In this document: one piece after another, positions 10,106-18,100 of the stretch
Position numbering within the stretch: the first letter of the stretch is position 1
How the letters are laid out: the number at the start of each line of letters is the position of its first letter
NCBI RefSeq assembly: GCF_002811875.1
Contig: NZ_NPDZ01000003.1
Span: 124,001-188,000, forward strand
Length of the DNA: 64,000 nucleotides
Direction: 5' to 3'
Source: Leptospira perolatii
GTDB lineage: Bacteria > Spirochaetota > Leptospiria > Leptospirales > Leptospiraceae
The notes under the pieces: generated by a model
Told to the model about the DNA's origin: nothing
Database searches by the model: none
Seen by the model: the letters and a program-made list of their open reading frames with translations, nothing else
Made by a program: the position numbers and the translations under genes

Positions 10106-11502
10106 TCTTTACTTCTACACTCTTTTTTGTATTTTTCTTATTTACATATATTGCATATTGGAGTTGGGACTCTAGAAAATTCAGAGAATGGATTTTATTG
10201 ATCGCTTCCTTTGCTTTTTATGCGACTTGGAACCCTCCATTCTTGTTCCATTTGCTCGGTATCATCTACTTGAACTTTTTGTTCATGAAGGCGATTGCAA
10301 TTTCTAAAAATAAGTGGCTACTGAGAACGATCGTAATCATAGACTTGGTCAATCTAGGAATCTTTAAGTATTTCTACTTTATCACGGATAATCTTTTCTA
10401 CGTTACGAATTGGTCCTTATTTAATACGAACACTCTTCCTTTCCGTATCATTCTGCCTTTGGCGATCAGCTTTTATACGTTTCAAATCATCGCCTATGTA
10501 GTGGATGTATACCGTGGAAAAATCGAAAAGGTGCCGAGCTTATTTGATTTTACACTTTTTATCCTCTTTTTTCCGCAATTGGTCGCTGGACCGATCATGC
10601 GTCACGCGGACTTTTTCCCAAGGCTGGAAAAACTTAGGATCCATAAAACTTCTATCTACACAGGATTATTTTTGATCGGTCTAGGCGCTTGCAAAAAGAT
10701 TCTGATTGCGGATAATCTAGGATCTCTGATCGATCCTGTATTTGCCAGACCAAAAGAATATGGCGGAATGTCTCTCTTTATGGCGGTGAACGGATTCACT
10801 TGGCAAGTATACTGCGATTTCTCCGGGTATACAGACGTAGCAAGAGGCTGCGGGTTGTTATTCGGTTTCAATATCCCTAGAAACTTCAGAGCGCCATTTT
10901 TTAGCGAAAACATACATGAACTCTGGAGGAGATGGCATATCACCCTGGGAACCTGGCTCCGAGATTATATTTATATTCCACTCGGAGGCAGCAGAATCTC
11001 TGAATTCAGAACGAATTTGCATCAAACCATCACATTCGCGTTAGGTGGGATTTGGCACGGAGCGAACTGGACTTTTTTGGCCTGGGGACTTACCCATGGC
11101 TTCTATCTGATGGTGGAGAGATTCATGGAAAGAAGGGGAATCCATGTACTTCCGCAAAGTGGAAAATTCTTCAAGATAGTCCGAATACTTTGGACCTATT
11201 TTTTATTTTTGATCGGAGCTGTTTTCTTCCGAGCTCTCAATATCGGCGATTCGTTTTATATACTCACGCACGGAATGTTAGGGGTTTCTCCAGAAAACAA
11301 GATCAGTTTTCTATCACCGGAACTCATCCTTCCCTATGCACTAGGTGGTCTGCTTTTGCACGCTGCTGAGGAACCTAAAAGATATCCGATGTGGTTCCAT
11401 AGGAATCGAGGAAAATTGCTCCTTGCATTTCTTTTGATCGGAGCATTATTTTTCGGAAACTATGCAGGAAAAAGCCAAGAGTTTATCTACTTCGCTTTTT
11501 AA
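10102..11502 (+). CDS. MBOAT family O-acyltransferase (AlgI-like), copy 2
   Basis: This 466-residue multi-pass membrane protein is clearly related to the product at 7423. It carries ISFYTFQIIAYVVDVYRG, FFPQLVAGPIMRHADFF, HELWRRWHITLGTWLRD, YIPLGGSR and GGIWHGANWTFLAWG. The catalytic histidine is in IWHG. Overlap with the upstream SGNH gene and a 12-base gap to the downstream SGNH gene indicate one transcript. The two MBOATs differ enough that they may acylate different positions or use different acyl groups. Confidence 0.93.
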   Translation: MIFTSTLFFVFFLFTYIAYWSWDSRKFREWILLIASFAFYATWNPPFLFHLLGIIYLNFLFMKAIAISKNKWLLRTIVIIDLVNLGIFKYFYFITDNLFYVTNWSLFNTNTLPFRIILPLAISFYTFQIIAYVVDVYRGKIEKVPSLFDFTLFILFFPQLVAGPIMRHADFFPRLEKLRIHKTSIYTGLFLIGLGACKKILIADNLGSLIDPVFARPKEYGGMSLFMAVNGFTWQVYCDFSGYTDVARGCGLLFGFNIPRNFRAPFFSENIHELWRRWHITLGTWLRDYIYIPLGGSRISEFRTNLHQTITFALGGIWHGANWTFLAWGLTHGFYLMVERFMERRGIHVLPQSGKFFKIVRILWTYFLFLIGAVFFRALNIGDSFYILTHGMLGVSPENKISFLSPELILPYALGGLLLHAAEEPKRYPMWFHRNRGKLLLAFLLIGALFFGNYAGKSQEFIYFAF

Positions 11503-11514
11503 AGGAATGAAAGA

Positions 11515-12600
11515 ATGAAAAAAGTTTCAAAGATACCTCTGCTTTCACTCCGAATCCTATGGATACCGCTCGGGATTGCATTCATCGCGTTTGCATGGGA
11601 TAAAGTACTTTCTTCCCAATTGGTAAGACCTTACACCGAAGCAGGCGCGGAATATTACTTTTATGAAATGAAGTCCAAGATTATGGACACGATGAAAAAG
11701 GAAACAGAGACAAAGACCTCAGAACAAAAGGTTCTGACTTTTTTTGGGACCTCCCACATGGGAGAATTCTCACTCGAGGAATTTGCAAAAGAAAGCCCAG
11801 GATTGATCGTCTATAATCTTTCGGCACCTTCCGCACCCTACTCTTTTCACAACTTCACTCTCGAAAGAATGCTCGACCGAAACATTCCTTTGGATTATGC
11901 GATCTTAGAATACTATCCAGACTCCGCGATAGATTATTCCAATCGATATGCATTAAGATATTCTTATGATTTTAATTACTTTCTAAAGAACTGGGATGTT
12001 TTCCCCACGAATGAGTGGGATGTTTTTCTTCGATCTAGAGTGTTCAGAACCTCGGTTTTTCCGCCCAGATTCAAGGAAGCGATGCATAGGATCAAACACC
12101 CCGACGAACTAGCGTATCTAATGGCGATTCGAAACGGACTCATGAACGAGTCGGATAAGTACAAAGGCGGAATTCCGAACTCTCTACTGTCGAACACCCC
12201 GGAAGACAAACTCGATTCTGAATCAGAAAGAATCTACCGGGAGACTTACAGAAGCTTTTTCCTCTCAAAAACCCAAGAAGCCTTTCTTAGAAAGTTTTTG
12301 GAAAAGGCAAGATCCAAAGGAGTCAAGGTAGTCCTTTGGTCCCCGTTGCTATATTCTAAATTTGCAAAACTAGTCCAAGACTCTAAATTCTTTCCGGAAT
12401 GGCTCCGGCTAAGAGATAAATTAAAGGAAGAATTCCCCGAAATCTTGGTACTGGACATGGAGAGCTATCGAAGCTCGGTCAAATGCCAAAAATTCATAGA
12501 TCCCCACCATTTGAGCGGAGGCTGCTACCTGGAGCCTACTCGAATTTTAATCTCCTTCTTAGAAGAAAATGCAGGACTTCCTAAGACCAAAGTGAGATGA
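11515..12600 (+). CDS. SGNH/DUF1574-like envelope protein, partner of MBOAT 2
   Basis: This 361-residue protein has one N-terminal hydrophobic helix (LRILWIPLGIAFIAFAW), a GTS nucleophile-type block (TFFGTSHMGEF, Ser80) and a C-terminal D-x-x-H in FIDPHHLSGG (Asp329, His332). It lies directly downstream of MBOAT copy 2 and is the last gene of the glycan-acylation block. Its sequence differs strongly from the SGNH-like protein at 8933 apart from the catalytic blocks. I infer an extracytoplasmic acyltransferase or esterase; substrate unknown. Confidence 0.72.
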   Translation: MKKVSKIPLLSLRILWIPLGIAFIAFAWDKVLSSQLVRPYTEAGAEYYFYEMKSKIMDTMKKETETKTSEQKVLTFFGTSHMGEFSLEEFAKESPGLIVYNLSAPSAPYSFHNFTLERMLDRNIPLDYAILEYYPDSAIDYSNRYALRYSYDFNYFLKNWDVFPTNEWDVFLRSRVFRTSVFPPRFKEAMHRIKHPDELAYLMAIRNGLMNESDKYKGGIPNSLLSNTPEDKLDSESERIYRETYRSFFLSKTQEAFLRKFLEKARSKGVKVVLWSPLLYSKFAKLVQDSKFFPEWLRLRDKLKEEFPEILVLDMESYRSSVKCQKFIDPHHLSGGCYLEPTRILISFLEENAGLPKTKVR

Positions 12601-12635
12601 ACATAGAATTACTTTACAGTTAGGAAACAACTCCG

Positions 12636-12971
12636 ATGACCTTTGACGAAGCGCAGGCTACTGTAGACGAATGGATTCAGAGAATCGGAGTCCGGTATTT
12701 TTCCGAACTGACCAACCTCGCTATTCTGATGGAAGAGGTGGGAGAATTTTCCAGAATTGTGGCCCGAAAATACGGAGACCAATCGTTTAAGCAGGGAGAA
12801 GATCCTCAAGCTCTTAGCAAAGAATTCGGAGATATACTTTTTGTACTCACCTGCCTTGCCAATCAAATGGGGATTTCAATGGAGCAAGCTTTTCAGGCAA
12901 CATTAGAGAAAAATAATACTAGAGACAAGGATCGTCACAAGAATAATCCCAAACTGCAAAAGGAACTGTAA
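12636..12971 (+). CDS. MazG-like nucleotide pyrophosphohydrolase
   Basis: This 111-residue all-helical protein has the MazG metal-binding signature: LMEEVGEFSR (Glu33, Glu34, Glu37) and KEFGDILFVL (Glu63, Asp66). Single-domain members hydrolyse (d)NTPs to the monophosphate and pyrophosphate, often for nucleotide-pool cleaning. The basic C-terminus (RDKDRHKNNP) is typical. It follows the SGNH gene by 35 bases and converges on the ExbD gene. The exact nucleotide substrate cannot be predicted. Confidence 0.88.
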   Translation: MTFDEAQATVDEWIQRIGVRYFSELTNLAILMEEVGEFSRIVARKYGDQSFKQGEDPQALSKEFGDILFVLTCLANQMGISMEQAFQATLEKNNTRDKDRHKNNPKLQKEL

Positions 12972-12994
12972 AACCTCCGGCATTGCCGCAGTAG

Positions 12995-13387
12995 TCATTT
13001 TCGAACGGCGAGCTCCAAAGAATCGGCTTTTGCTTTTCGTAGATCTTCTAAGGTTCTTACAATCAAACCGTAATCTGTTTTTTCATCCGCGAACAGGCGG
13101 ATTTCCTTTCCTTTCATCGCGCCGCTTGCAAAAAGGTTTTCCAGCGAATTGGAGTCCATATTTTTTCCGTTCACCTGAAACTGCCCTTCTGGCAAGAGTA
13201 CGAGTTCCATCTTTTCTCCCTTCGGATCTTCTCCCTCTCCTACCTTGGGGAGCTCTAGAGGCAAAGCACGGATTTCCTTTCTAAAACTGACCGCGAGCAT
13301 CACAAAGATCAAAAGAATAAAGACCACGTCCATGAAGCTGGTCAGGTCCATATTATTGTCTTCTTCCCTTAATAATGATTTTCTCAT
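12995..13387 (-). CDS. exbD: ExbD/TolR-type biopolymer transport protein (orphan pair)
   Basis: This 130-residue protein has a short cytoplasmic N-terminus, one membrane helix with the conserved proton-path aspartate (TSFMDVVFILLIFVML, Asp20), and a periplasmic domain ending in DYGLIVRTLEDLRKAKADSLELAVRK. ExbD/TolR works with ExbB/TolQ to turn proton flow into movement of a TonB- or TolA-type partner. It lies 2 bases downstream of exbB. No tonB or tolA gene adjoins, unlike the complete set at 35.5-37.3 kb. Confidence 0.88.
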   Translation of the reverse strand: MRKSLLREEDNNMDLTSFMDVVFILLIFVMLAVSFRKEIRALPLELPKVGEGEDPKGEKMELVLLPEGQFQVNGKNMDSNSLENLFASGAMKGKEIRLFADEKTDYGLIVRTLEDLRKAKADSLELAVRK

Positions 13388-13389
13388 AT

Positions 13390-13869
13390 TTATTTACTCG
13401 GAGGAATCTTAGTCCAGGACAGCACTTCTCTTTCCAAATCCAGAACCCTGTGCTTTAAGAATTGATAAGCGAAAAGAGAGGGAATCGCAACCGCCAAACC
13501 TAGAATCGTCGTAACCAATGCCAGACGGATTCCTCCGGCAAAGGCGTCCAAACTTACTGTTCCTGCTTCTTGCAAAGTGGAAAATGCCTCCGAAATTCCG
13601 AGCACAGTTCCGAGCAATCCGAGCATCGTGCTGATCCCAGCCAAATGTTTGATCCAAGCGAGTCTAGTTTCTAAAGGGAATAAGATCAGAGTTAACTTTT
13701 CTGCCCAAATCTCAGGATCTATCTGCGAAGAAAATTGCTCTAAGAGGTCCTTTCTCCTTTTGGGGAGGACGCTCCATATATGCAGAAAAGTTCCTAAATT
13801 CCATACGGAAAGAATTAGGATCAGCACCGAAACCCATCCGCCTTCTTCCCAAAGATTCTTTATTCCCAT
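13390..13869 (-). CDS. exbB: ExbB/TolQ/MotA-type proton channel (orphan pair)
   Basis: The protein has three membrane helices and the family core HLAGISTMLGLLGTVLGISEAFSTL followed by GIRLALVTTILGLAVAIPSLFAYQF. The frame is open from 13947, but ATG 13869 (MGIKNLWEEGG) has a good ribosome-binding site (AGGGGAT, five bases upstream) and gives the usual short N-terminus. This choice also avoids overlap with the divergent ubiE gene. Possible alternatives are 13911 and 13947. Together with exbD it forms a two-gene operon with no local energy transducer. Confidence 0.85.
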   Translation of the reverse strand: MGIKNLWEEGGWVSVLILILSVWNLGTFLHIWSVLPKRRKDLLEQFSSQIDPEIWAEKLTLILFPLETRLAWIKHLAGISTMLGLLGTVLGISEAFSTLQEAGTVSLDAFAGGIRLALVTTILGLAVAIPSLFAYQFLKHRVLDLEREVLSWTKIPPSK

Positions 13870-13975
13870 TAGATCCCCTATTTCTCCTAAAATTTCACTT
13901 AGATAGAACATGTCGATCTCAACTGAGTTCCAAATCCCTCTTGCCAAAGTCGATTTCCGAAAAATTCTGTGGGAA

Positions 13976-14719
13976 ATGTCCTCCTTTCAAATGCCTTCCA
14001 CAGATACGAAAGCAAGTTTCGTGAAGGAAAATTTCAACCAAATCGCAAGAAAGTATGATTTGTTCAACGACCTCAATAGCTTTTTTCTGCACAGAATCTG
14101 GAAGAACCATTTGGTCAAGGAAGTGGAGAAAGAAACAAAAGGCCAACTTGCAGTATTGGATTTATGCTGTGGAACTGGAGATATCAGCCTTCGATTTCAC
14201 AAATCCAAAAGAGTAGATTCGCTCTTATGCATCGATTTTTCCAGTGAGATGCTCGAAATTGCAAAGTCCAGATTAAAAGAACCGATTTCGAGCGGGCGCG
14301 CAGTTCTCAAAATAGAAGATGCTACAAACTTGAAATCAGTTCCGAACAACTCATTGGATGCGGTGAGCATAGGATTCGGGCTTAGAAATGTAGACAATCT
14401 TCCCAAGGCATTGTCAGAAATCTATAGAATCCTAAAGCCTGGTGGAGTATTTGCAAACTTAGATGTAGGAAAGGTGAAGAGTCCGATCATCTCCAACCTT
14501 GCGAACTTTTACTTTTTCAAGATTGTGCCCTTGCTAGGCTATCTGATCTGGGGAGGGAAAAATGAAATGTTTGATTACTTGCCGGTTTCCTCTCTCAACT
14601 ATCCTGACCAAGAATCTCTTAAGGCACACTTAGAGCAGACAGGCTTTCTAGACGTTCGATACAGAAACTTCGTATTCGGGAACGTTGCACTCCATCTGGG
14701 CAAAAAACCGCTTCGCTAA
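13976..14719 (+). CDS. ubiE: Demethylmenaquinone methyltransferase (UbiE/MenG)
   Basis: This SAM-dependent methyltransferase performs the last step of menaquinone synthesis. Family signatures are NFNQIARKYDLFND near the N-terminus, the SAM-binding LDLCCGTGDISL, IGFGLRNVDNLPKAL and EIYRILKPGGVFANLDVGK. The frame is open from 13910, but family N-termini match a start at 13976 (MSSFQMPS) or 13991 (MPSTDTK). Length is about 247 residues, normal for the family. Leptospira respires with menaquinone, so the menG role is more likely than ubiquinone methylation. Confidence 0.94.
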   Translation: MSSFQMPSTDTKASFVKENFNQIARKYDLFNDLNSFFLHRIWKNHLVKEVEKETKGQLAVLDLCCGTGDISLRFHKSKRVDSLLCIDFSSEMLEIAKSRLKEPISSGRAVLKIEDATNLKSVPNNSLDAVSIGFGLRNVDNLPKALSEIYRILKPGGVFANLDVGKVKSPIISNLANFYFFKIVPLLGYLIWGGKNEMFDYLPVSSLNYPDQESLKAHLEQTGFLDVRYRNFVFGNVALHLGKKPLR

Positions 14720-14786
14720 CGTGGTAAATCCTTATTTCCGTAGTCCTACAACTACTAAGTAACCCCAAAAATAGGATTTCAAAACA

Positions 14787-16586
14787 ATGAATCGAATCTT
14801 ACTCCTGGCGTTTATCGCCTCTTTGACCTTTCAGTGTAATCACAAAAAGAAAGGTATGTTTTTATTACCCTTCCTAGATCTTGTAAATACAAACAGTACA
14901 GGTTCTTCCTCCGGAACTTCCGGAAATACAGGAAGCTCAGGAGTAGTGTTCGTCCCAGGGGACGGAAATGGGAACCCGGCACCAGGCGTCGAAGTTCCGA
15001 CAAATTCTACCGACAATTCTAATTCAGGAAATTCCGGCACTACCTCTCCGAGTGGTTCTACCAGTAATTCAGGCGGAGGTTCAGAAGCCTCTAATTCTAA
15101 TTCTGGCGGGGACAATACTACTAGTTCTGGGGGAGGATCCGGTTCTCCAGGCACTTCCTCTGGAACCGAGCCAAGTTCCGACAATTCTAATTCAGGTAAT
15201 ACAAGTTCTGGTGGCTCCGACGAAGTGGCTAGCGGAAATGAAAGCGACTCAGGTAGCGAGACTCCTGCAGACACCGGTACAGGAAACACCCAGCCACCTG
15301 CATCTGATGTAGTTGCAGTCGTAGTTGTAGATGACCCTAAGGGTGAACCAGATTTCAATTACAACACAACTCAGAACATTCCACTAAATCTTACCGTAGT
15401 GAATAACCAGGATCAGACTGTGAGCGGTGCTACGGTTCTGGTCTATGACGAAAACAGCAATTTACTATTTCAGGGAGTTTCTGATTCAAACGGTAAGGTC
15501 ACAGGAATTCTTACAGTTCCTACTTCTGTCGGAAATATTACCGTAGATATTTCAATCGGTGGAGATTCCATTTCTCAATACATTGATCTTACGAATGTGC
15601 TCGGAATCAATCGTACGATCCGCTACGAAATCAATCTACCTGCAAATCAAGTCGCAGATTCGGATAATGACGGAGTTCCGAACAGTACTGATATTTATCC
15701 GGATGATCCTACTAGATCCACAGAACTTCTTTATCCAAGCGAAGGAGTATATACGATTGCTTTCGAGGATCAGTATCCTACTCCAGGAGACGCGGACTTA
15801 AACGACTACGTAATTCAGTTCAAAAACCAAGAAGATCTGAATGCATCTGGTAAAATCGTTCGACTCAGAGGAACTTATGCTCACGTGGCAAAAGGCGCTG
15901 GATACAGACACAAACTCTATGTTCGTTTGCCTGTCGGCACAGGAGCATCCGTCACCTATAAACTTACACAAGCAAGTGGAAAGGTAGAGGAAGAAAAAAC
16001 CGTACAAGTCACTGCGAACGACTTGGCTACTGGCTTTGAAATCTTTCCGGATTCGAATACTACGATTCGCAACCAAAACGTTCATCCGGGAGATGTTTTC
16101 AAACCTGGATTCACAGCGACCGTAGAGTTTGTTTTCAATTCTCCTGTAGCAAGAACCAGCATAGGTGCATTTCCCTATGACCTGTATGCATACGTGATCA
16201 ACACCAAGCAGAATATCCATCTTCCAGGCTTATTCAAAAATGCGGATGGAAGCGATCCTTACCTAGATAAAACAGGATTCCCTTGGGCTATCCTAATCCC
16301 TGGCGCTTGGAAATATCCTTACGAGCACAAAGACATTCGTAAACCTTCCGAAACCGGATATTCCGAGTTCGCACTTTGGGCAGCCTCTAACGGAAAAGAA
16401 TACAAAGAATGGTACAACCATATCAGCAACGATAGTCTAGTATTCCCTGTCCCGGATCCGGCTGGATTGCTCGGTTACCTTTACCTTTCCGTAAAACATT
16501 ACGCCTTGATTTACGCTGTCGGGCTATTGTTGGCAGCAGGGGCAGCGCTTTACATCCTAAAAAGAAAGCACTTAATTAGAGCTTAA
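14787..16586 (+). CDS. LruC-domain lipoprotein with Ser/Gly/Asn-rich linker and C-terminal TM anchor
   Basis: The 599-residue precursor starts with a lipoprotein signal (lipobox SLTFQC, Cys17). Residues 36-173 are a low-complexity Ser/Gly/Asn linker. An Ig-like or carrier-type domain follows (about 198-283; TVSGATVLVYDENSNLL), then a calcium-type motif DSDNDGVPN (291-299). An LruC domain comes next (about 318-545; YTIAFEDQYPTPGDADLNDYV). LruC-type proteins in Leptospira are outer-envelope lipoproteins. Unusually, the C-terminus is a single membrane helix (573-591) with a basic tail KRKHLIRA, like a sorting signal. A PrsW-type intramembrane protease lies directly downstream. Function unknown; surface location is inferred. 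Confidence 0.82.
   Translation: MNRILLLAFIASLTFQCNHKKKGMFLLPFLDLVNTNSTGSSSGTSGNTGSSGVVFVPGDGNGNPAPGVEVPTNSTDNSNSGNSGTTSPSGSTSNSGGGSEASNSNSGGDNTTSSGGGSGSPGTSSGTEPSSDNSNSGNTSSGGSDEVASGNESDSGSETPADTGTGNTQPPASDVVAVVVVDDPKGEPDFNYNTTQNIPLNLTVVNNQDQTVSGATVLVYDENSNLLFQGVSDSNGKVTGILTVPTSVGNITVDISIGGDSISQYIDLTNVLGINRTIRYEINLPANQVADSDNDGVPNSTDIYPDDPTRSTELLYPSEGVYTIAFEDQYPTPGDADLNDYVIQFKNQEDLNASGKIVRLRGTYAHVAKGAGYRHKLYVRLPVGTGASVTYKLTQASGKVEEEKTVQVTANDLATGFEIFPDSNTTIRNQNVHPGDVFKPGFTATVEFVFNSPVARTSIGAFPYDLYAYVINTKQNIHLPGLFKNADGSDPYLDKTGFPWAILIPGAWKYPYEHKDIRKPSETGYSEFALWAASNGKEYKEWYNHISNDSLVFPVPDPAGLLGYLYLSVKHYALIYAVGLLLAAGAALYILKRKHLIRA
14892..15305 (+). repeat. Low-complexity Ser/Gly/Asn-coding region with a 19-bp exact repeat
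   Basis: This stretch encodes residues 36-173 of the LruC-domain lipoprotein and is built from degenerate Ser/Asn/Gly codon runs. The 19-mer CCGACAATTCTAATTCAGG occurs exactly at 15010-15028 and 15178-15196, 168 bases (56 codons) apart. Such in-frame repeats can change length by slippage or recombination without breaking the frame. Confidence 0.8.
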
Positions 16587-16603
16587 TTCCTAGGTTACTT
16601 TTC

Positions 16604-16643
16604 AAAGGGCATCGGCCGATACTAGTCTGGCGATGCCCTTTTT
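16604..16643 (+). terminator. Rho-independent terminator-like hairpin overlapping the prsW start
   Basis: An 11-bp perfect inverted repeat (AAAGGGCATCG at 16604-16614 and CGATGCCCTTT at 16631-16641, 16-base loop) runs into a T-rich tract (16639-16643). It fits a terminator for the LruC-lipoprotein gene ending at 16586. The right arm contains the ATG (16633) used as the start of the next frame, so it may also hide that start codon in mRNA. Confidence 0.75.
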
Positions 16644-18003
16644 GTCGTACGCTTCGGAACTCTGGCCTATTCTTTGGAAATTATTTGCTACGGTCTCTGC
16701 GGCTGTTTTCTACTGGGACTTTTACCGTAGAACTTATTATTCTGGTCACGAACCTCTAGTTTCCATCACAGCATTTTATTCAGGAATGTTCGCGACCGGC
16801 ATCGCGCTCATTTGGGAGGCAGCGGTATTCGATCTGTTTCCGAAGCTCTCTCCATTTTCACAGGCAATTTTTGCAGGAGCACTTCCCGAAGAAGTTTCCA
16901 AGGTAGCACTCGCGCTCTGGTATCTCAGAAAAGTAAAACCCTCGGCAAGCTTGGCGGACGGACTGTACTTTGGCTTAACTTTGGGTGCTTCTTTTGGTTG
17001 TATCGAAAACGTTTTCTATTCTTTCAAACTGGAGTTTTGGCCGAGCCTACTTCGGGCAGGCACCTCTCTACCTTTACATACTTTCTTGGGTGGTATTCTA
17101 GGTTTCATTTTGCTGCAGAACCAGCAATCGCGCAAATCCTTTCTGAAGAATATAGAAACGATCTTCTGGTTTTTGGGGATTGTTTTGCTGCACGGAGTAT
17201 ATAATAGATTATTAATAGGTTCCGGAGAAGGAATTTTATTCGTACCTATCCTGCTAGGAGTGGCCTTTATCATTTTAGAGGTATTGATGGTGCAGTCTCA
17301 GGTCACCCTGCCCTTCGAAATTTTGCAGGCCGGAGGACTATTCATCGACGATTACAAAATCATTCAAAAGTATTCTAGATACGATTCCTGGATGAGATCG
17401 GCGCAATCCAAAGAGAAGGTCAGAGTCGTACCGGCATTCCGCCCTCTATCCCCAGGGAGGACCTTGATTTCGATTTTGCTTTTCGGGATTCCGATTTTCT
17501 GCGCAAATTTCTATTTCTTTACTCCTGAGTTAATCCCTTACTATCTTGAAAATATCGATTTCCTGTTATTCATTGCATTGTTTATGGAATATCCTGCGTG
17601 GTTAGGAATTCTATTCCTACTCCGCGGGATACTCAACCCCTCTTTCTTCCGGGAAAGAATCCTAAAAATTCCACTGTTTTTATCCGTAAACCTCGGAAAA
17701 GAAGAAGATGCAGAATCCACGTTAGCATACTCACTTTCCAGAAGAGGATTTTATTCGCCCGTAATTCGAGAGCCAGAATTAGGAATTCCCCTTTTTGTTT
17801 CCTTTTACGTAGCAGGAAGAACGTTTCAGAACATTTTAGCGATTCCAGTTTGGAAAAACTTTCGCCCGGACGATCCTCAGTTCGAAAGCGGCGCTCTCTA
17901 CAGATTTCCGAAAGTACCGTTCCGGCTTTTGCTCTGGCGTTGGAGCGTTCGCATCCGACAGCAAATTCGAAATAGTTTAACCGTCTTCCTTAGAAAAGAA
18001 TAA
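16633..18003 (+). CDS. PrsW-type intramembrane metalloprotease
   Basis: This 456-residue multi-pass membrane protein has the PrsW motifs in order: LPEEVSKVA (Glu86, Glu87, Lys90), GCIENVFY (Glu125, Asn126), LPLHTFLGG (His149) and LLHGVYNRL (His187). PrsW proteases cut membrane proteins such as anti-sigma factors within or near the membrane. The extra C-terminal 250 residues include four or so more hydrophobic segments and a soluble tail not needed for PrsW activity. The annotated ATG lies inside a terminator-like hairpin; TTG at 16642 is an in-frame alternative. The upstream LruC lipoprotein with its C-terminal helix is a possible substrate (inference only). Confidence 0.8.
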   Translation: MPFLSYASELWPILWKLFATVSAAVFYWDFYRRTYYSGHEPLVSITAFYSGMFATGIALIWEAAVFDLFPKLSPFSQAIFAGALPEEVSKVALALWYLRKVKPSASLADGLYFGLTLGASFGCIENVFYSFKLEFWPSLLRAGTSLPLHTFLGGILGFILLQNQQSRKSFLKNIETIFWFLGIVLLHGVYNRLLIGSGEGILFVPILLGVAFIILEVLMVQSQVTLPFEILQAGGLFIDDYKIIQKYSRYDSWMRSAQSKEKVRVVPAFRPLSPGRTLISILLFGIPIFCANFYFFTPELIPYYLENIDFLLFIALFMEYPAWLGILFLLRGILNPSFFRERILKIPLFLSVNLGKEEDAESTLAYSLSRRGFYSPVIREPELGIPLFVSFYVAGRTFQNILAIPVWKNFRPDDPQFESGALYRFPKVPFRLLLWRWSVRIRQQIRNSLTVFLRKE

Positions 18004-18100
18004 ATTATAAAAATACGATCCTCTAAATTATCTATGGCTCAGGATCGAATCTTCAACACAACCGGATTTGTTCAGCGAAGTCCTAAGTTCGACTTGGCTT

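Noticed and set aside
14840..15358. 172-codon minus-strand frame, Pro/Glu/Leu-rich
   Set aside because: It is the antisense of the Ser/Gly/Asn codon runs of the LruC lipoprotein; low-complexity DNA leaves the opposite frame open without selection.
18016..18047. CGATCCT/AGGATCG inverted repeat between convergent genes
   Set aside because: Seven base pairs with a loop of about 18 bases and no T-run; too weak to call a terminator.
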